Of a stretch of 64,000 bases of DNA, positions 1 through 8,116 are shown piece after piece. The notes under the pieces were generated by a model. The model did not search any database. It was not told the DNA's origin and saw only the letters and a list, made by a program, of their open reading frames with translations. Where the stretch lies: contig NZ_JAYXIH010000023.1 of assembly GCF_036016755.1 (NCBI RefSeq), positions 1-64,000 of the forward strand, in the 5' to 3' direction. The position numbers and the translations under genes are program-made. This DNA is from Aurantimonas coralicida_A (GTDB lineage: Bacteria > Pseudomonadota > Alphaproteobacteria > Rhizobiales > Rhizobiaceae). Position 1 is the stretch's first letter. The number at the start of each line of letters is the position of its first letter.

Positions 1-66
1 ACTTGGCGACGCGCCCACCAAGCCGCAGCTCGACAAGCGCATCTCAAATCCAAAGAGCAACTGTAA
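1..66 (+). other. left-edge fragment, unidentified
   Basis: Sixty-odd bases lie between the window edge and the IS5-type element. Frame 1 stays open from the edge to a TAA at 64-66, so this may be the last 21 codons of a gene entering from the left. The peptide is rich in Arg, Ala, Gln and His and I do not recognise it. It could equally be noncoding DNA. Confidence 0.15.
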
Positions 67-67
67 T

Positions 68-908
68 GCTAGGCTCAGGACCTATTAATTTCTCTTGATC
101 TGTGATTCAGGGTTTCCGTCAAGGAGGTTCTGATGGCTGGTTTGTTTTTGCTGAGCGAGCGCCAGATGGCGCGGATATCGCCGCATTTCCCTTTGTCGCA
201 CGGGGTTCCTCGCGTCGATGACCGGCGGGTGGTGAGCGGCATCGTCTATGTGATCCGCAACGGTTTGCAGTGGAAGGACGCGCCGGCCGGTTATGGCCCG
301 CACAAGACGCTGTACAACCGCTTCATCCGCTGGAGCCGGCTCGGTGTCTTCAACCGGATATTCTCGGCTTTGGCGGGCGAAGGGCCGAGGCCCGAACGCA
401 TCATGATTGACGCGACCCATCTGAAGGCTCACCGGACGGCGGCGAGCCTTCTAAAAAAGGGGATGTTCCCCGACGTATCGGGCGCACCAAAGGCGGCCTG
501 AACTCCAAGCTCCATGCCGTCTGCGACGATGATGGCCGGCCGATCATCCTGCTCTTGTCGGAAGGCCAGTTGAGCGACCACAAGGGCGCCCGTCTCGTGC
601 TCGGCGCCCTGCCGCCGGCCTCCAGCCTGATTGCCGACCGGGGCTATGACAGCGCCTGGTTCCGCGAAGAGCTCGAAGCCAGAGGCATCGAGCCCTGCAT
701 CCCGTCATCGAAGAGCCGTAAGACGCCCTTCGCCTACGACAAGACCCTCTACCGCCAGCGGCACAAGGTCGAGAACCTCTTCGCCAAACTCAAGGACTGG
801 CGTCGCGTCGCAACCCGCTACGACCGATGCGCCCACACCTTCTTCTCGGCCATCTGCATCGCAGCCGCCGTCATCTTCTGGCTCTGATCAATGAGTCCTG
901 AGCCTAGC
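68..908 (+). mobile_element. IS5 family (IS427-like) insertion sequence
   Basis: A compact element of about 830-840 bp is bounded by perfect 14-bp inverted repeats, GCTAGGCTCAGGAC at 68-81 and its complement at 895-908. The CTAG in each arm (69-72 and 904-907) is palindromic, so it may be a 4-bp target duplication rather than part of the repeat; the element proper would then be 73-903. Inside lies a transposase in two overlapping frames, as is common in the IS427 subgroup. It looks intact and possibly active. It inserted next to a gdhA remnant. Confidence 0.85.
133..887 (+). CDS. IS5-family transposase, two ORFs joined by -1 frameshift
   Basis: The first frame (133-501, 122 aa) carries the N-terminal region with the motif GLQWKDAPAGYGP and the first catalytic Asp in MIDATH. 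The second frame, open up to 887, continues with GRTKGGLNSKLHAV, the second Asp in IADRGYDS and the final Glu in RQRHKVENLF. The frames differ by -1 and meet at an A6G run (453-459) in TTCTAAAAAAGGGG, a typical slippery sequence, after which the product reads GDVPRRIG. A programmed -1 frameshift giving one DDE transposase of about 250 aa is the family-typical reading. Without slippage only a truncated N-terminal protein forms. Confidence 0.85.
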
Positions 909-986
909 TTTTGATGAGACACGATGTCGAGGGCCAGATCGGCGCCGGACGGCACGAGCGGTCCGATGGCCGGGGGACCTATCGTA

Positions 987-1187
987 CCCGCGATTGATCT
1001 GCACCTCGCCTCGGTCGTCGATCCACGGCACTCGGAAGATGACCTGGCGCTCGGGTTCACAAATCCGTTCGATCCGCGCCTCGTCAGCATATTCGGGATG
1101 TTTCGAGACGACGGGGCCGAGACTTTCCAACACTTCGTGGACGGACTGATGGAACTCCTGTTCACCGGCGTTGCGGTGCAGGACCAT
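987..1187 (-). pseudogene. gdhA: glutamate dehydrogenase N-terminal remnant
   Basis: About 67 codons read like the start of hexameric glutamate dehydrogenase: FHQSVHEVLESLGPVV, then RICEPERQVIFRVPW, then DDRGEVQINRG. The match ends abruptly at about 987, just before where the family normally continues with the substrate-binding segment, and the remaining 80 bases to the IS are unrelated. The other roughly 380 residues of the enzyme are absent, so no dehydrogenase can be made. This is a deletion scar rather than a simple IS insertion, since the IS repeat lies a further 79 bp away. Confidence 0.75.
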
Positions 1188-1454
1188 GCTCAGGATCGGT
1201 TGCAGCTTTCATCAATTGCGTTCATGCATTGTCATTCGGGAATGGACGGTCAACGTTTCGAACTCCTTGGGGGGCTGATGAGAGTTCTGCAGGCGTGTTT
1301 TCCGTCCGGACCACGTGTCGGCACGATCCCGTTTACGGCCCACCAGCGGACCGCCAACTTCCATGAGGATGGTTCGTCCGCGGGCCCGCTGCTCGGATGC
1401 GGAAATTGCCGTGGTCGCTGCCAGTTGGAGGACGACACAAGGCCAGCTACGAGG

Positions 1455-1800
1455 TCATGCGCTCGCCTCGAATCGCGGGAACAGCACGTTGTTCTCAAGG
1501 TGGATATGTTCCATCAAATCATCCTTGAGCTGCGCCGCTCCAGCGTAAAGCGCCTGCCACGACCGGCAGGCGCCGTCCGGCAAGGTATAGTCGCCGGTTA
1601 TCTGCGCCACCCGCTCCAGAAAGGCGCCGTGAGCATCGTGATCGTGGCGCATCTCGGTGATCGGCGCATCCAATTGTCCCGTGGCCTGTCGACGCATGGC
1701 TGGAAACAGGATCAATTCTTCCTTCTTCATGTGCACCTCCAATTCGCCCATGATCTGTTGCAAGGCGTTGGCCAGCCCTTCCGGCGCGTTCGGGTGGGCG
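1455..1800 (-). pseudogene. ytfE: YtfE/ScdA iron-sulfur repair protein, C-terminal remnant
   Basis: The peptide shows EVHMKKEELILFP, then a HDHDAHGAFLERV block, then GDYTLPDGACRSWQALY and HIHLENNVLFPRF. These are the hemerythrin-like di-iron domain and C-terminus of the RIC/YtfE family, which repairs Fe-S clusters after nitrosative stress. The N-terminal ScdA domain is missing: the reading frame is cut at about 1797 where it abuts an IS630 transposase fragment. The local ATG at 1763 is internal to the family alignment, so this is a truncated gene. The C-terminal stop is present. Confidence 0.75.
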
Positions 1801-2250
1801 GGCAGAGAGTTTGCGGTAGCCCATGGCCCGCAGTTCGCGGCACAGCGTTTGCACGCTTATGGGGATGCGGAACTCCTCGAACACCCATTGCGCCAGATCT
1901 ACGAGCCGCCAGCGCACCACCCCGTCGACGGCCGGGATCGGGCCCGCCTCAAGCTTGCCCGCCAGAGCCTGCCGCTCGTCCGGCCCTAGCCGCGAGGGCG
2001 CGCCGGGCGACTTGCGGTCCAGGAGACCGTCCAGGCCCTCGGCGTTGAAACGCACGACCCAGTCCCGCACGATCTGGCGCGTCACGTCTCCGACCTTGGC
2101 CGCATCGCTGCGCGTGCCGCCCTCGTAGATCGTCGCCAGTGCCAAAAGCCGGCGGGTCTGAGATGCGTCCCGAGAACGCCGAGCAGCGTGACGAAGTGTG
2201 TTCGTATCGAAGTCAGAGCGAAGCGGAACCGGCGTGGCCATGGCGGACAT
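1797..2250 (-). pseudogene. IS630-family transposase N-terminal remnant
   Basis: From an ATG at 2250 the frame encodes the helix-turn-helix half of an IS630-type transposase: SQTRRLLALATIYEGGTRSDAA, QIVRDWVVRFNAEGLDGLLDRK and RWRLVDLAQWVFEEFRIPIS, ending at GYRKLSARP. The DDE catalytic half is missing. At about 1797 the sequence switches into the ytfE remnant, and the frame runs on out of register into it, creating a meaningless 243-aa fusion ORF. It therefore disrupted ytfE and was later truncated. Confidence 0.75.
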
Positions 2251-2789
2251 CCTCCTGTTCGCCCCAATGAATCACATCAGTTCCGCGCCGAGAATCCCCT
2301 ACGAGTCATAAAATCCGAGAGCTGGTATGAGGCGGATGAACTCTCGAGGGGATCGGACTTCAAGCCTGAGTGCGGGTGGATTTCGCAGTAGCGATCCCAA
2401 CTGGGATCAGAAACTTTGCTTCTATAAGTTCTTGCAGCTGGATCTGTGGGCCACACCGGTGGTACACAGGTCGAATTGGCGCTTAGCGGAAACCCCCGCT
2501 ATGTAGGCGTTTCAATCTTCTGGTCGCAGAGTCCCCCCCCTCTCCGCCACAATCCGCATAAATCATTGACGCGGATAGAGTATTTCAGCCATCGCCATCG
2601 CCATCGGTAGCCGTAGACCCTGGTACAGAAACCTGGTCCAGATGTAACGCGCAAGATCACATACACATTGGCGGGATTATCCGGGATTGGCCGGGATCAG
2701 GTGGGAAAAGCGTGTATCGACAGGGGTTTGAAGAGGGCCACGACCGCGCCACGTTGGCGTCTCTGATCAAGAGCCGCCGCGGGGTTATT
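2251..2789. other. noncoding scrap region with an attachment-site-like motif
   Basis: No convincing gene is seen in this 540-bp stretch. It starts with the presumed leader end of the IS630 remnant. A C-rich segment at 2531-2549 ending TCTCCGCCA resembles the 3' end of a tRNA-Ser or tmRNA, with no matching 5' half nearby. The same 9-mer recurs at 30377-30385 beside an integrase fragment, so both may be old integration scars. The last 130 bp lead into the 3' end of the LysR gene on the minus strand. Confidence 0.3.
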
Positions 2790-3668
2790 CTAGATGTCGT
2801 CGACAAGGTCGAGGGCGGGCTGGTTGTCGTTAGGCGCGAACAGCGAAATGTCGAGGGGGATCGAGCCGTGGCGCCCGGCAAGGCTCACCAGGTTTCCGGC
2901 GGCCAGATCCCGCCGGCACATCGATTGCGGAATCCACCCCAGTCCGACACCGCTGCGGATGAGCTCGAGAACGCCCAACGTAAAAGCCGACTCGACCCGT
3001 ACCCAACCCCCTTCCTGGACAAAGGGTTCGTTGAGACCGGTCCGTTCTATCAGACGACCGAAGTGGCTACTTTGCGGATAGCCGACGAGTGGCAGTGCCT
3101 TCCCCGTGCCACCATCCCCGTCGATCCGATAACGTAGCGAACCGCCGACGACCGGGATCAGCGTATCGCGCATCCAAATCCGGCGTTCGATCGATGCGTC
3201 GAAGGGAAGGGGCGGAAAATCCCGCGCTTCGTAGCACAGGAGGAGATCGGCTTCACCGTGCAGGAAAAGCGAGATGCAATCCTCGCGGTTCATCGTCCGC
3301 AGGCGCAAGGCGAGGTCGGGACTGCTGTCCTGGAAGCGATCGAGCAGCGAGGCAAACACATCCGTCGCGAGCGCATGTTGGGTTGCGAGGACCACGGTTT
3401 GCGGCCGCCCACCCTGTGCGATGATTTGACCGCGCAGACGCGACAATCGTTTGAGAAGCGTGCGGATCTCTGCTTCGTTCTCCGTCAGGCTGGCACGGAG
3501 AACGACGCTGTTTGCCCTGCGTTCGAGAAGAGGGACGCCGGCCCAATCCTCCAATGCCCGGATACGGCGGGAAAAGGCCGGCTGAGTGACATTACGCCGC
3601 GCGGCAGCACGACTGAGGGTTTTTTCCTCGAGCAAGGCCAGCGCGTCTTCGAGAAGCTTCAGATCCAT
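2790..3668 (-). CDS. LysR-family transcriptional regulator
   Basis: This 292-aa protein has an N-terminal winged HTH (residues 2-60, with SRAAARRNVTQPAFSRRIRALEDWAG) and a periplasmic-binding-type effector domain, normal for the family. It is transcribed away from the PLP-enzyme/ABC-transporter operon, with 112 bp between the starts, the classic layout for a LysR activator of the neighbouring genes. A perfect 15-bp inverted repeat lies 12 bp upstream of its ATG and could mediate autoregulation. The effector is unknown; a D-amino acid or related compound is plausible from context only. Confidence 0.85.
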   Translation of the reverse strand: MDLKLLEDALALLEEKTLSRAAARRNVTQPAFSRRIRALEDWAGVPLLERRANSVVLRASLTENEAEIRTLLKRLSRLRGQIIAQGGRPQTVVLATQHALATDVFASLLDRFQDSSPDLALRLRTMNREDCISLFLHGEADLLLCYEARDFPPLPFDASIERRIWMRDTLIPVVGGSLRYRIDGDGGTGKALPLVGYPQSSHFGRLIERTGLNEPFVQEGGWVRVESAFTLGVLELIRSGVGLGWIPQSMCRRDLAAGNLVSLAGRHGSIPLDISLFAPNDNQPALDLVDDI

Positions 3669-3679
3669 GCGGCCCCACC

Positions 3680-3694
3680 CATACGTCCGGTATG
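3680..3694. promoter_or_regulatory. candidate LysR operator (perfect palindrome)
   Basis: CATAC-GTCCG-GTATG is a perfect 5-5-5 inverted repeat located between the divergent LysR gene and the downstream operon. Size, symmetry and position match LysR recognition sites. It is the only such palindrome I see in this spacer. Confidence 0.5.
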
Positions 3695-3780
3695 AGTAGG
3701 CAAGAATATCGGCATTATCAATCCTGTGCGCTCCCGGCTATCGATTCGCGGAGATCAATAATCCCAAGGGGCGACTTCCC

Positions 3781-4860
3781 ATGACGGCGAGCGAGACACC
3801 GAGCGCGGTCCACGACACCATGAGGCGGCGCCGCGATGTGTTAGCCCGGACTTTGCAAACCTTTCCAAGGCTTGCTCTTGGACATCTGCCGACGCCGCTG
3901 GAGCCGATGGACCGTCTGAGCGAACATTTAGGAGGGCCCCGTATTTGGGTGAAGCGAGACGACTGTACCGGCCTCTCCACGGGTGGCAACAAGACGCGCA
4001 AGCTTGAGTTCCTCATGGCCGACGCGCTGGAGAAACAGGCGGACTGCGTCATCACGCAGGGGGCCACGCAGTCGAATCATGCGCGTCAGACCGCAGCCGC
4101 GGCGGCAAAGCTCGGCCTTGCGTGCCACATCCTGCTTGAGGATCGGACCGGCTCGAACGACCGTCAGTACAATATGAACGGCAACGTCCTGCTTGATCGG
4201 CTCCACGGAGCCAGCGTGGCAATGCGTCCTGGGGGCGCCGATATGGCGGCGGCAATGGAGGCGCTGGCGGACGAGCTCAGGGCTGAGGGGCGCAGGCCCT
4301 ACGTCATTCCCGGCGGCGGATCGAACCCCGTGGGCGCGCTGGGTTATGTGGCCGCCGCCGAAGAATTAATGCGCCAGGCGGATCAGATCGGATTCGCGAT
4401 CGATGCGATCGTCCACGCAACCGGGAGTTCGGGCACGCAGGCGGGACTGGTCGCCGGTCTCGCGGCCCTGGAATCGGACGTCGATCTCCTGGGCATCGGC
4501 GTGCGCGCGCCGCGGGAAAAGCAGGAAGGCATGGTCTACGACCTTGCCTGCCGGACCATGGAACACCTCGGCGCGGGCTTCGCGATCGAGCGTGAGCGCG
4601 TGCGCGCAAACTGCGACTATGTGGGACCCGGATACGGTCTACCCACGGACGGGATGCGCGAGGCGGTCAAACTCCTCGCTCGGCTTGAGGGCCTGCTCTT
4701 CGATCCGGTCTATTCCGGCAAGGGGCTCGACGGGCTCATCGACCTCGTCGGCAAGGGGCGATTCGATGGCGCGCGCAACGTCGTCTTCCTGCACACCGGG
4801 GGCAGTGCCGCCCTGTTCGGCTACCCGGAGACATTCGACCTCGACGATCCTCAATCCTGA
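3781..4860 (+). CDS. D-cysteine desulfhydrase / ACC-deaminase-like PLP enzyme
   Basis: The 359-aa protein is a fold-type II PLP enzyme of the D-cysteine desulfhydrase/1-aminocyclopropane-1-carboxylate deaminase family. STGGNKTRKLEF holds the PLP lysine (about Lys71), followed by TQGATQSNHARQTA and the phosphate-loop-like HATGSSGTQAG. The family makes pyruvate, ammonia and sulfide from D-cysteine, or 2-oxobutyrate from ACC; the exact substrate cannot be told here. The first 26 residues exceed the family core, and an ATG at 3823 is an alternative start. It leads an operon with an amino-acid ABC transporter, so imported substrate is probably deaminated at once. Confidence 0.8.
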   Translation: MTASETPSAVHDTMRRRRDVLARTLQTFPRLALGHLPTPLEPMDRLSEHLGGPRIWVKRDDCTGLSTGGNKTRKLEFLMADALEKQADCVITQGATQSNHARQTAAAAAKLGLACHILLEDRTGSNDRQYNMNGNVLLDRLHGASVAMRPGGADMAAAMEALADELRAEGRRPYVIPGGGSNPVGALGYVAAAEELMRQADQIGFAIDAIVHATGSSGTQAGLVAGLAALESDVDLLGIGVRAPREKQEGMVYDLACRTMEHLGAGFAIERERVRANCDYVGPGYGLPTDGMREAVKLLARLEGLLFDPVYSGKGLDGLIDLVGKGRFDGARNVVFLHTGGSAALFGYPETFDLDDPQS

Positions 4861-4878
4861 ACAGCAAGGAAGTTCACT

Positions 4879-5742
4879 ATGAGATATACCTCCGTCGTTC
4901 TCGCTGCGGTGCTCGCCGCAGGCACGGCCCTGCCCGCAGCGGCGCAGGAACTGACCGGAAAGCTCGCCAAGATCGCCGAGGCGGGCGAGATCGTGATCGG
5001 GCACCGGGAGAGCTCTGTGCCGTTCGCCTATCTGGACGAGAACCAGCAGCCGGTGGGGTACTCCATCGATCTGTGCATGAAGGTCGTCGAGGCCGTCGAG
5101 GAGACCGTCGGCAAGGACATCGAGGTCCGCTATGTCCCGGTTAATCCGAAAACCCGCATCGCGCTCATGGCCAATGGCACCATCGACCTCGAATGCGGCT
5201 CGACCACAAACAACCTCACCCGTCAGGAGCAGGTGGAGTATCTGCCGACCACCTTCATCACCGGGACCAAAATTCTGACGCGCAGGGATTCAGGCATCCA
5301 GTCGGTTGATGACCTGGATGGCAAGGCCATTGCGCTCGCCCAAGGCACGACGAACGAACGCGCCGTCAAGGCCGCGGTGGAGGAGAAAGGGCTCGATGTC
5401 AAGATTCTTCCCGTGCGCGACCACGCCGAGGGGATGCTGGCGCTGGAAACCGACCGGGTGGACGCTTATTCGACCGACCACATCCTGCTTTTCGGGCTCA
5501 TCTCGAAGGCGAAGAACCCCGATGATTTCGCGGTGGTCGGCGACTTCCTCTCCTTCGATCCATACGCGATTATGGTGCCGCGCAACGACAGCGCCTTCGA
5601 ACTCGCCGGCAAGAAAGCCCTCGCCGAGTTGTTCCGGTCCGGCGAAATCGATGCCATCTACGAAAAGTGGTTCGGGCCGATGGGCGTGGAGCAGACCGAC
5701 CTGTTGAAGGCGGCGTTCCAGATACAGGCGCTGCCTGAGTAA
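4879..5742 (+). CDS. amino-acid ABC transporter substrate-binding protein
   Basis: A 287-aa family-3 solute-binding protein with a signal peptide (cleavage likely after Ala22 in LPAAAQE). Features of the GltI/AatJ glutamate-aspartate type are VPFAYLDENQQPVGYSIDL near the mature N-terminus, DLECGSTTNNLTR and VDAYSTDHILL. It would capture a polar amino acid in the periplasm and deliver it to the two permeases encoded next. The gene begins 18 bp after the PLP enzyme stop with AAGGAAG as ribosome site, so they are probably co-transcribed. Confidence 0.85.
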   Translation: MRYTSVVLAAVLAAGTALPAAAQELTGKLAKIAEAGEIVIGHRESSVPFAYLDENQQPVGYSIDLCMKVVEAVEETVGKDIEVRYVPVNPKTRIALMANGTIDLECGSTTNNLTRQEQVEYLPTTFITGTKILTRRDSGIQSVDDLDGKAIALAQGTTNERAVKAAVEEKGLDVKILPVRDHAEGMLALETDRVDAYSTDHILLFGLISKAKNPDDFAVVGDFLSFDPYAIMVPRNDSAFELAGKKALAELFRSGEIDAIYEKWFGPMGVEQTDLLKAAFQIQALPE

Positions 5743-5791
5743 GCAGCAGTAGCGGCGCCACCGTGTCTATTACCAGCGGGACGACCCGAAG

Positions 5792-6508
5792 ATGAACTAC
5801 AACTGGAATTGGGGCGTCCTGTTCGAGGAACCCTATCTGGAATGGCTCATTTCGGGCGTCCAATGGACATTCGCTGTGGCGCTCGCGGCTTGGGTCATCG
5901 CGCTCGTCGTGGGCGTCACCGTGGGGGTCGGGCGGACGCTGCCCTCCCGCCCGATTGCGCTGATCTGCACGGTCTACGTCGAACTTTTCCGCAACGTACC
6001 GCTGCTCGTGCAGATGTTCCTGTGGTACTTCGTCGTGCCCGAGATCGTGCCCGAAGATGTCGGCCGCTGGATGAAACGGGATATGCCGAACCCGGAATAC
6101 GTGACGGCGGTCGTCGCGCTCGGCCTTTATACCGCGAGCCGCGTGGCCGAGCAGGTACGCGCCGGCGTCCAGTCGGTCGGTAGCGGGCTGACCAGCGCGG
6201 CTTACGCCAACGGTCTTTCCGTCGCGCAGACCTATCGTTATGTCCTTCTACCCATCGCCTTCAGGCTGATCGTGCCGCCCCTTACGTCGGAATTTCTGAC
6301 GATTTTCAAGAATTCGTCGCTTGCGCTGACGATCGGGCTTCTGGAGCTCACCGCGCAAAGCCAGCAGATTGCCGAGTACACGTTCCAGGGGTTTGAAGCC
6401 TTCACCGCCGCGACGGTCATCTACGTCTGCATCGCGCTTCTGGCCACGGTTGCCGCGCAGGCCATCGAGAAGCATACGCGCATTCCCGGCTATGTCGGGG
6501 GGGCGTGA
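5792..6508 (+). CDS. amino-acid ABC transporter permease (GltJ-like)
   Basis: A 238-aa inner-membrane protein of the HAAT/polar amino-acid permease family with about five membrane segments. The ELFRNVPLLVQMFLWYF segment and the loop SAAYANGLSVAQTYRYVLLPIAFRLIVPPL, which contains the EAA-like coupling helix, are typical. The N-terminal NWNWGVLFEEPYLEWLISG is characteristic of GltJ. It pairs with the next permease; the ORFs are separated by only 3 bp. Confidence 0.85.
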   Translation: MNYNWNWGVLFEEPYLEWLISGVQWTFAVALAAWVIALVVGVTVGVGRTLPSRPIALICTVYVELFRNVPLLVQMFLWYFVVPEIVPEDVGRWMKRDMPNPEYVTAVVALGLYTASRVAEQVRAGVQSVGSGLTSAAYANGLSVAQTYRYVLLPIAFRLIVPPLTSEFLTIFKNSSLALTIGLLELTAQSQQIAEYTFQGFEAFTAATVIYVCIALLATVAAQAIEKHTRIPGYVGGA

Positions 6509-6511
6509 GCG

Positions 6512-7168
6512 ATGGGCGATTTCGACATCAGCGTCATCACGGACAACCTGCCGTTCCTTTGGCAGGGGCTGCAGCTTTCGCTGCTGCTGACCGGTCTCGC
6601 GATCATTGGCGGCATCGTCCTGGGAACGGTTCTGGCGCTGATGCGACTATCCGGCATACTGCCGCTGGCGCTTTTCGCGGCGGGCTACGTGAACCTGATC
6701 CGGTCCGTCCCGCTCATCCTCGTGATCTTCTGGTTCTATTTCCTGGTACCGCTGGCCTTGGGGCGTCCGGTCGGTGGCTTCCAATCGGCGCTGATCGCCT
6801 TCGTTATGTTCGAAGCGGCGTACTATTCCGAGATCATCCGCGCCGGCATCCAGTCGATCCGCAAGGGGCAGGTCCAGGCCGGTCAGGCGACCGGTTTGTC
6901 CTATTGGCAGATCCAGCGCTACGTCGTGCTGCCGCAGGCATTTCGGAACATGATCCCCATCCTGGTGACGCAAGGCATCATCCTGTTCCAGGATACCAGC
7001 CTCGTCTTTGTCGTCTCCTTGCGTGATTTCATGACGGTCTCGTCGATCATCGCGCGGACCGAGGGCCGGCTGGCGGAAATGTATATTTTCGCTGCCCTGG
7101 TCTATTTCGCCATCTGTCTCGCCGGATCGCTCTTCGTCCGCCGGCTACAAAAGGCAAAGCCCGCATGA
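6512..7168 (+). CDS. amino-acid ABC transporter permease (GltK-like)
   Basis: A 218-aa polar-amino-acid permease, slightly shorter than its partner as is usual for GltK. It has about five hydrophobic segments, the NLIRSVPLILVIFWFYFLVP block and an EAA-type loop (GQATGLSYWQIQRYVVLPQAFRNMIP). The stop overlaps the ATPase start as ATGA (7165-7168), implying translational coupling and a heteromeric permease with fixed stoichiometry. Confidence 0.85.
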   Translation: MGDFDISVITDNLPFLWQGLQLSLLLTGLAIIGGIVLGTVLALMRLSGILPLALFAAGYVNLIRSVPLILVIFWFYFLVPLALGRPVGGFQSALIAFVMFEAAYYSEIIRAGIQSIRKGQVQAGQATGLSYWQIQRYVVLPQAFRNMIPILVTQGIILFQDTSLVFVVSLRDFMTVSSIIARTEGRLAEMYIFAALVYFAICLAGSLFVRRLQKAKPA

Positions 7169-7893
7169 TCGACCTTCAAAACGTCTCCAAGTGGTACGGT
7201 GACTTCCAAGTGCTTGCCGACTGCACCACCCAGGTGGCTCGGGGCGAGGTGGTGGTGGTCTGCGGTCCCTCGGGTTCGGGCAAGTCGACGTTGATCAAAT
7301 GCGTCAACGGCCTCGAGCCGGTACAGAAGGGCTCGATCACGGTGGACGGTATCGAGGTCACCGAACGCAGGACCAACCTGACCCAACTGCGCGCGCGAAT
7401 CGGGATGGTGTTCCAACATTTCGAGCTGTACCCGCACATGACCGTACGGGAAAACCTCTGTCTCGCACAGGAGAAGGTGCTGGGACGCAGCCGGGCCGAG
7501 GCCGTGGCCAAGGCGGAAAGTCTGCTCGAAAGAGTGGGGCTGGCCGAACACATCGACAAACATCCCGGCGCACTGTCCGGCGGTCAGCAGCAGAGGGTCG
7601 CGATCTCGCGGGCGCTCGCGATGGACCCGATCGCCATGCTGTTCGACGAGCCGACCTCGGCGCTCGATCCAGAGATGATCAACGAAGTGCTTGATGTGAT
7701 GGTCGAACTTGCGCGCGACGGCATGACGATGATCGTCGTCACGCACGAGATGGGCTTTGCCCGCAAGGTCGCGGATCGGGTGGTCTTCATGGATGAGGGT
7801 AGGATCGTCGAGGACCGACCCACCGAAGAGTTCTTCGGCAATCCCGAAAGTGAGCGGGCGCAGGAGTTCCTGTCGAAGATCCTCAACCACTGA
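7165..7893 (+). CDS. amino-acid ABC transporter ATP-binding protein
   Basis: A 242-aa ABC ATPase of the GlnQ/GltL type. Visible motifs are Walker A GPSGSGKST (about residues 32-40), Q-loop VFQHFELYPHMTV, signature LSGGQQQRVAISRAL, Walker B AMLFDEPTSALDPE and the switch histidine in VVTHEMGFA. It completes the four-gene transporter. No strong terminator follows; the 220 bp before the convergent cardiolipin-synthase-like gene look empty. Confidence 0.88.
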   Translation: MIDLQNVSKWYGDFQVLADCTTQVARGEVVVVCGPSGSGKSTLIKCVNGLEPVQKGSITVDGIEVTERRTNLTQLRARIGMVFQHFELYPHMTVRENLCLAQEKVLGRSRAEAVAKAESLLERVGLAEHIDKHPGALSGGQQQRVAISRALAMDPIAMLFDEPTSALDPEMINEVLDVMVELARDGMTMIVVTHEMGFARKVADRVVFMDEGRIVEDRPTEEFFGNPESERAQEFLSKILNH

Positions 7894-8116
7894 TGACCTC
7901 CGGGCGTTGGAGCTTCTGCCTCCAGCTCATACCCACACGCCGACGCGAGCTTTTCTGCATAGCGCCCTCCGACATGCGTCTTAAACGGCTGCCTCAAATG
8001 CCTCGGCCCGGGCTTGCGCGAAGAGCGCAGAGGCCTCAAGGAACTGCCGTTCGTCGAGAACATCATCGGATCGGTTCAAGCTCAAAATGACAATTGAAGA
8101 TGAGTCTTGGGCGTGG

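Noticed and set aside
924..2048. 374-aa ORF on the plus strand over the scrap region
   Set aside because: It runs antisense through the gdhA, ytfE and IS630 remnants, each of which has clear family similarity on the minus strand.
2505..2549. tRNA-Ser gene
   Set aside because: Only a degenerate 3'-end-like stretch ending CTCTCCGCCA is seen. No acceptor 5' strand, D arm or anticodon arm could be matched upstream.
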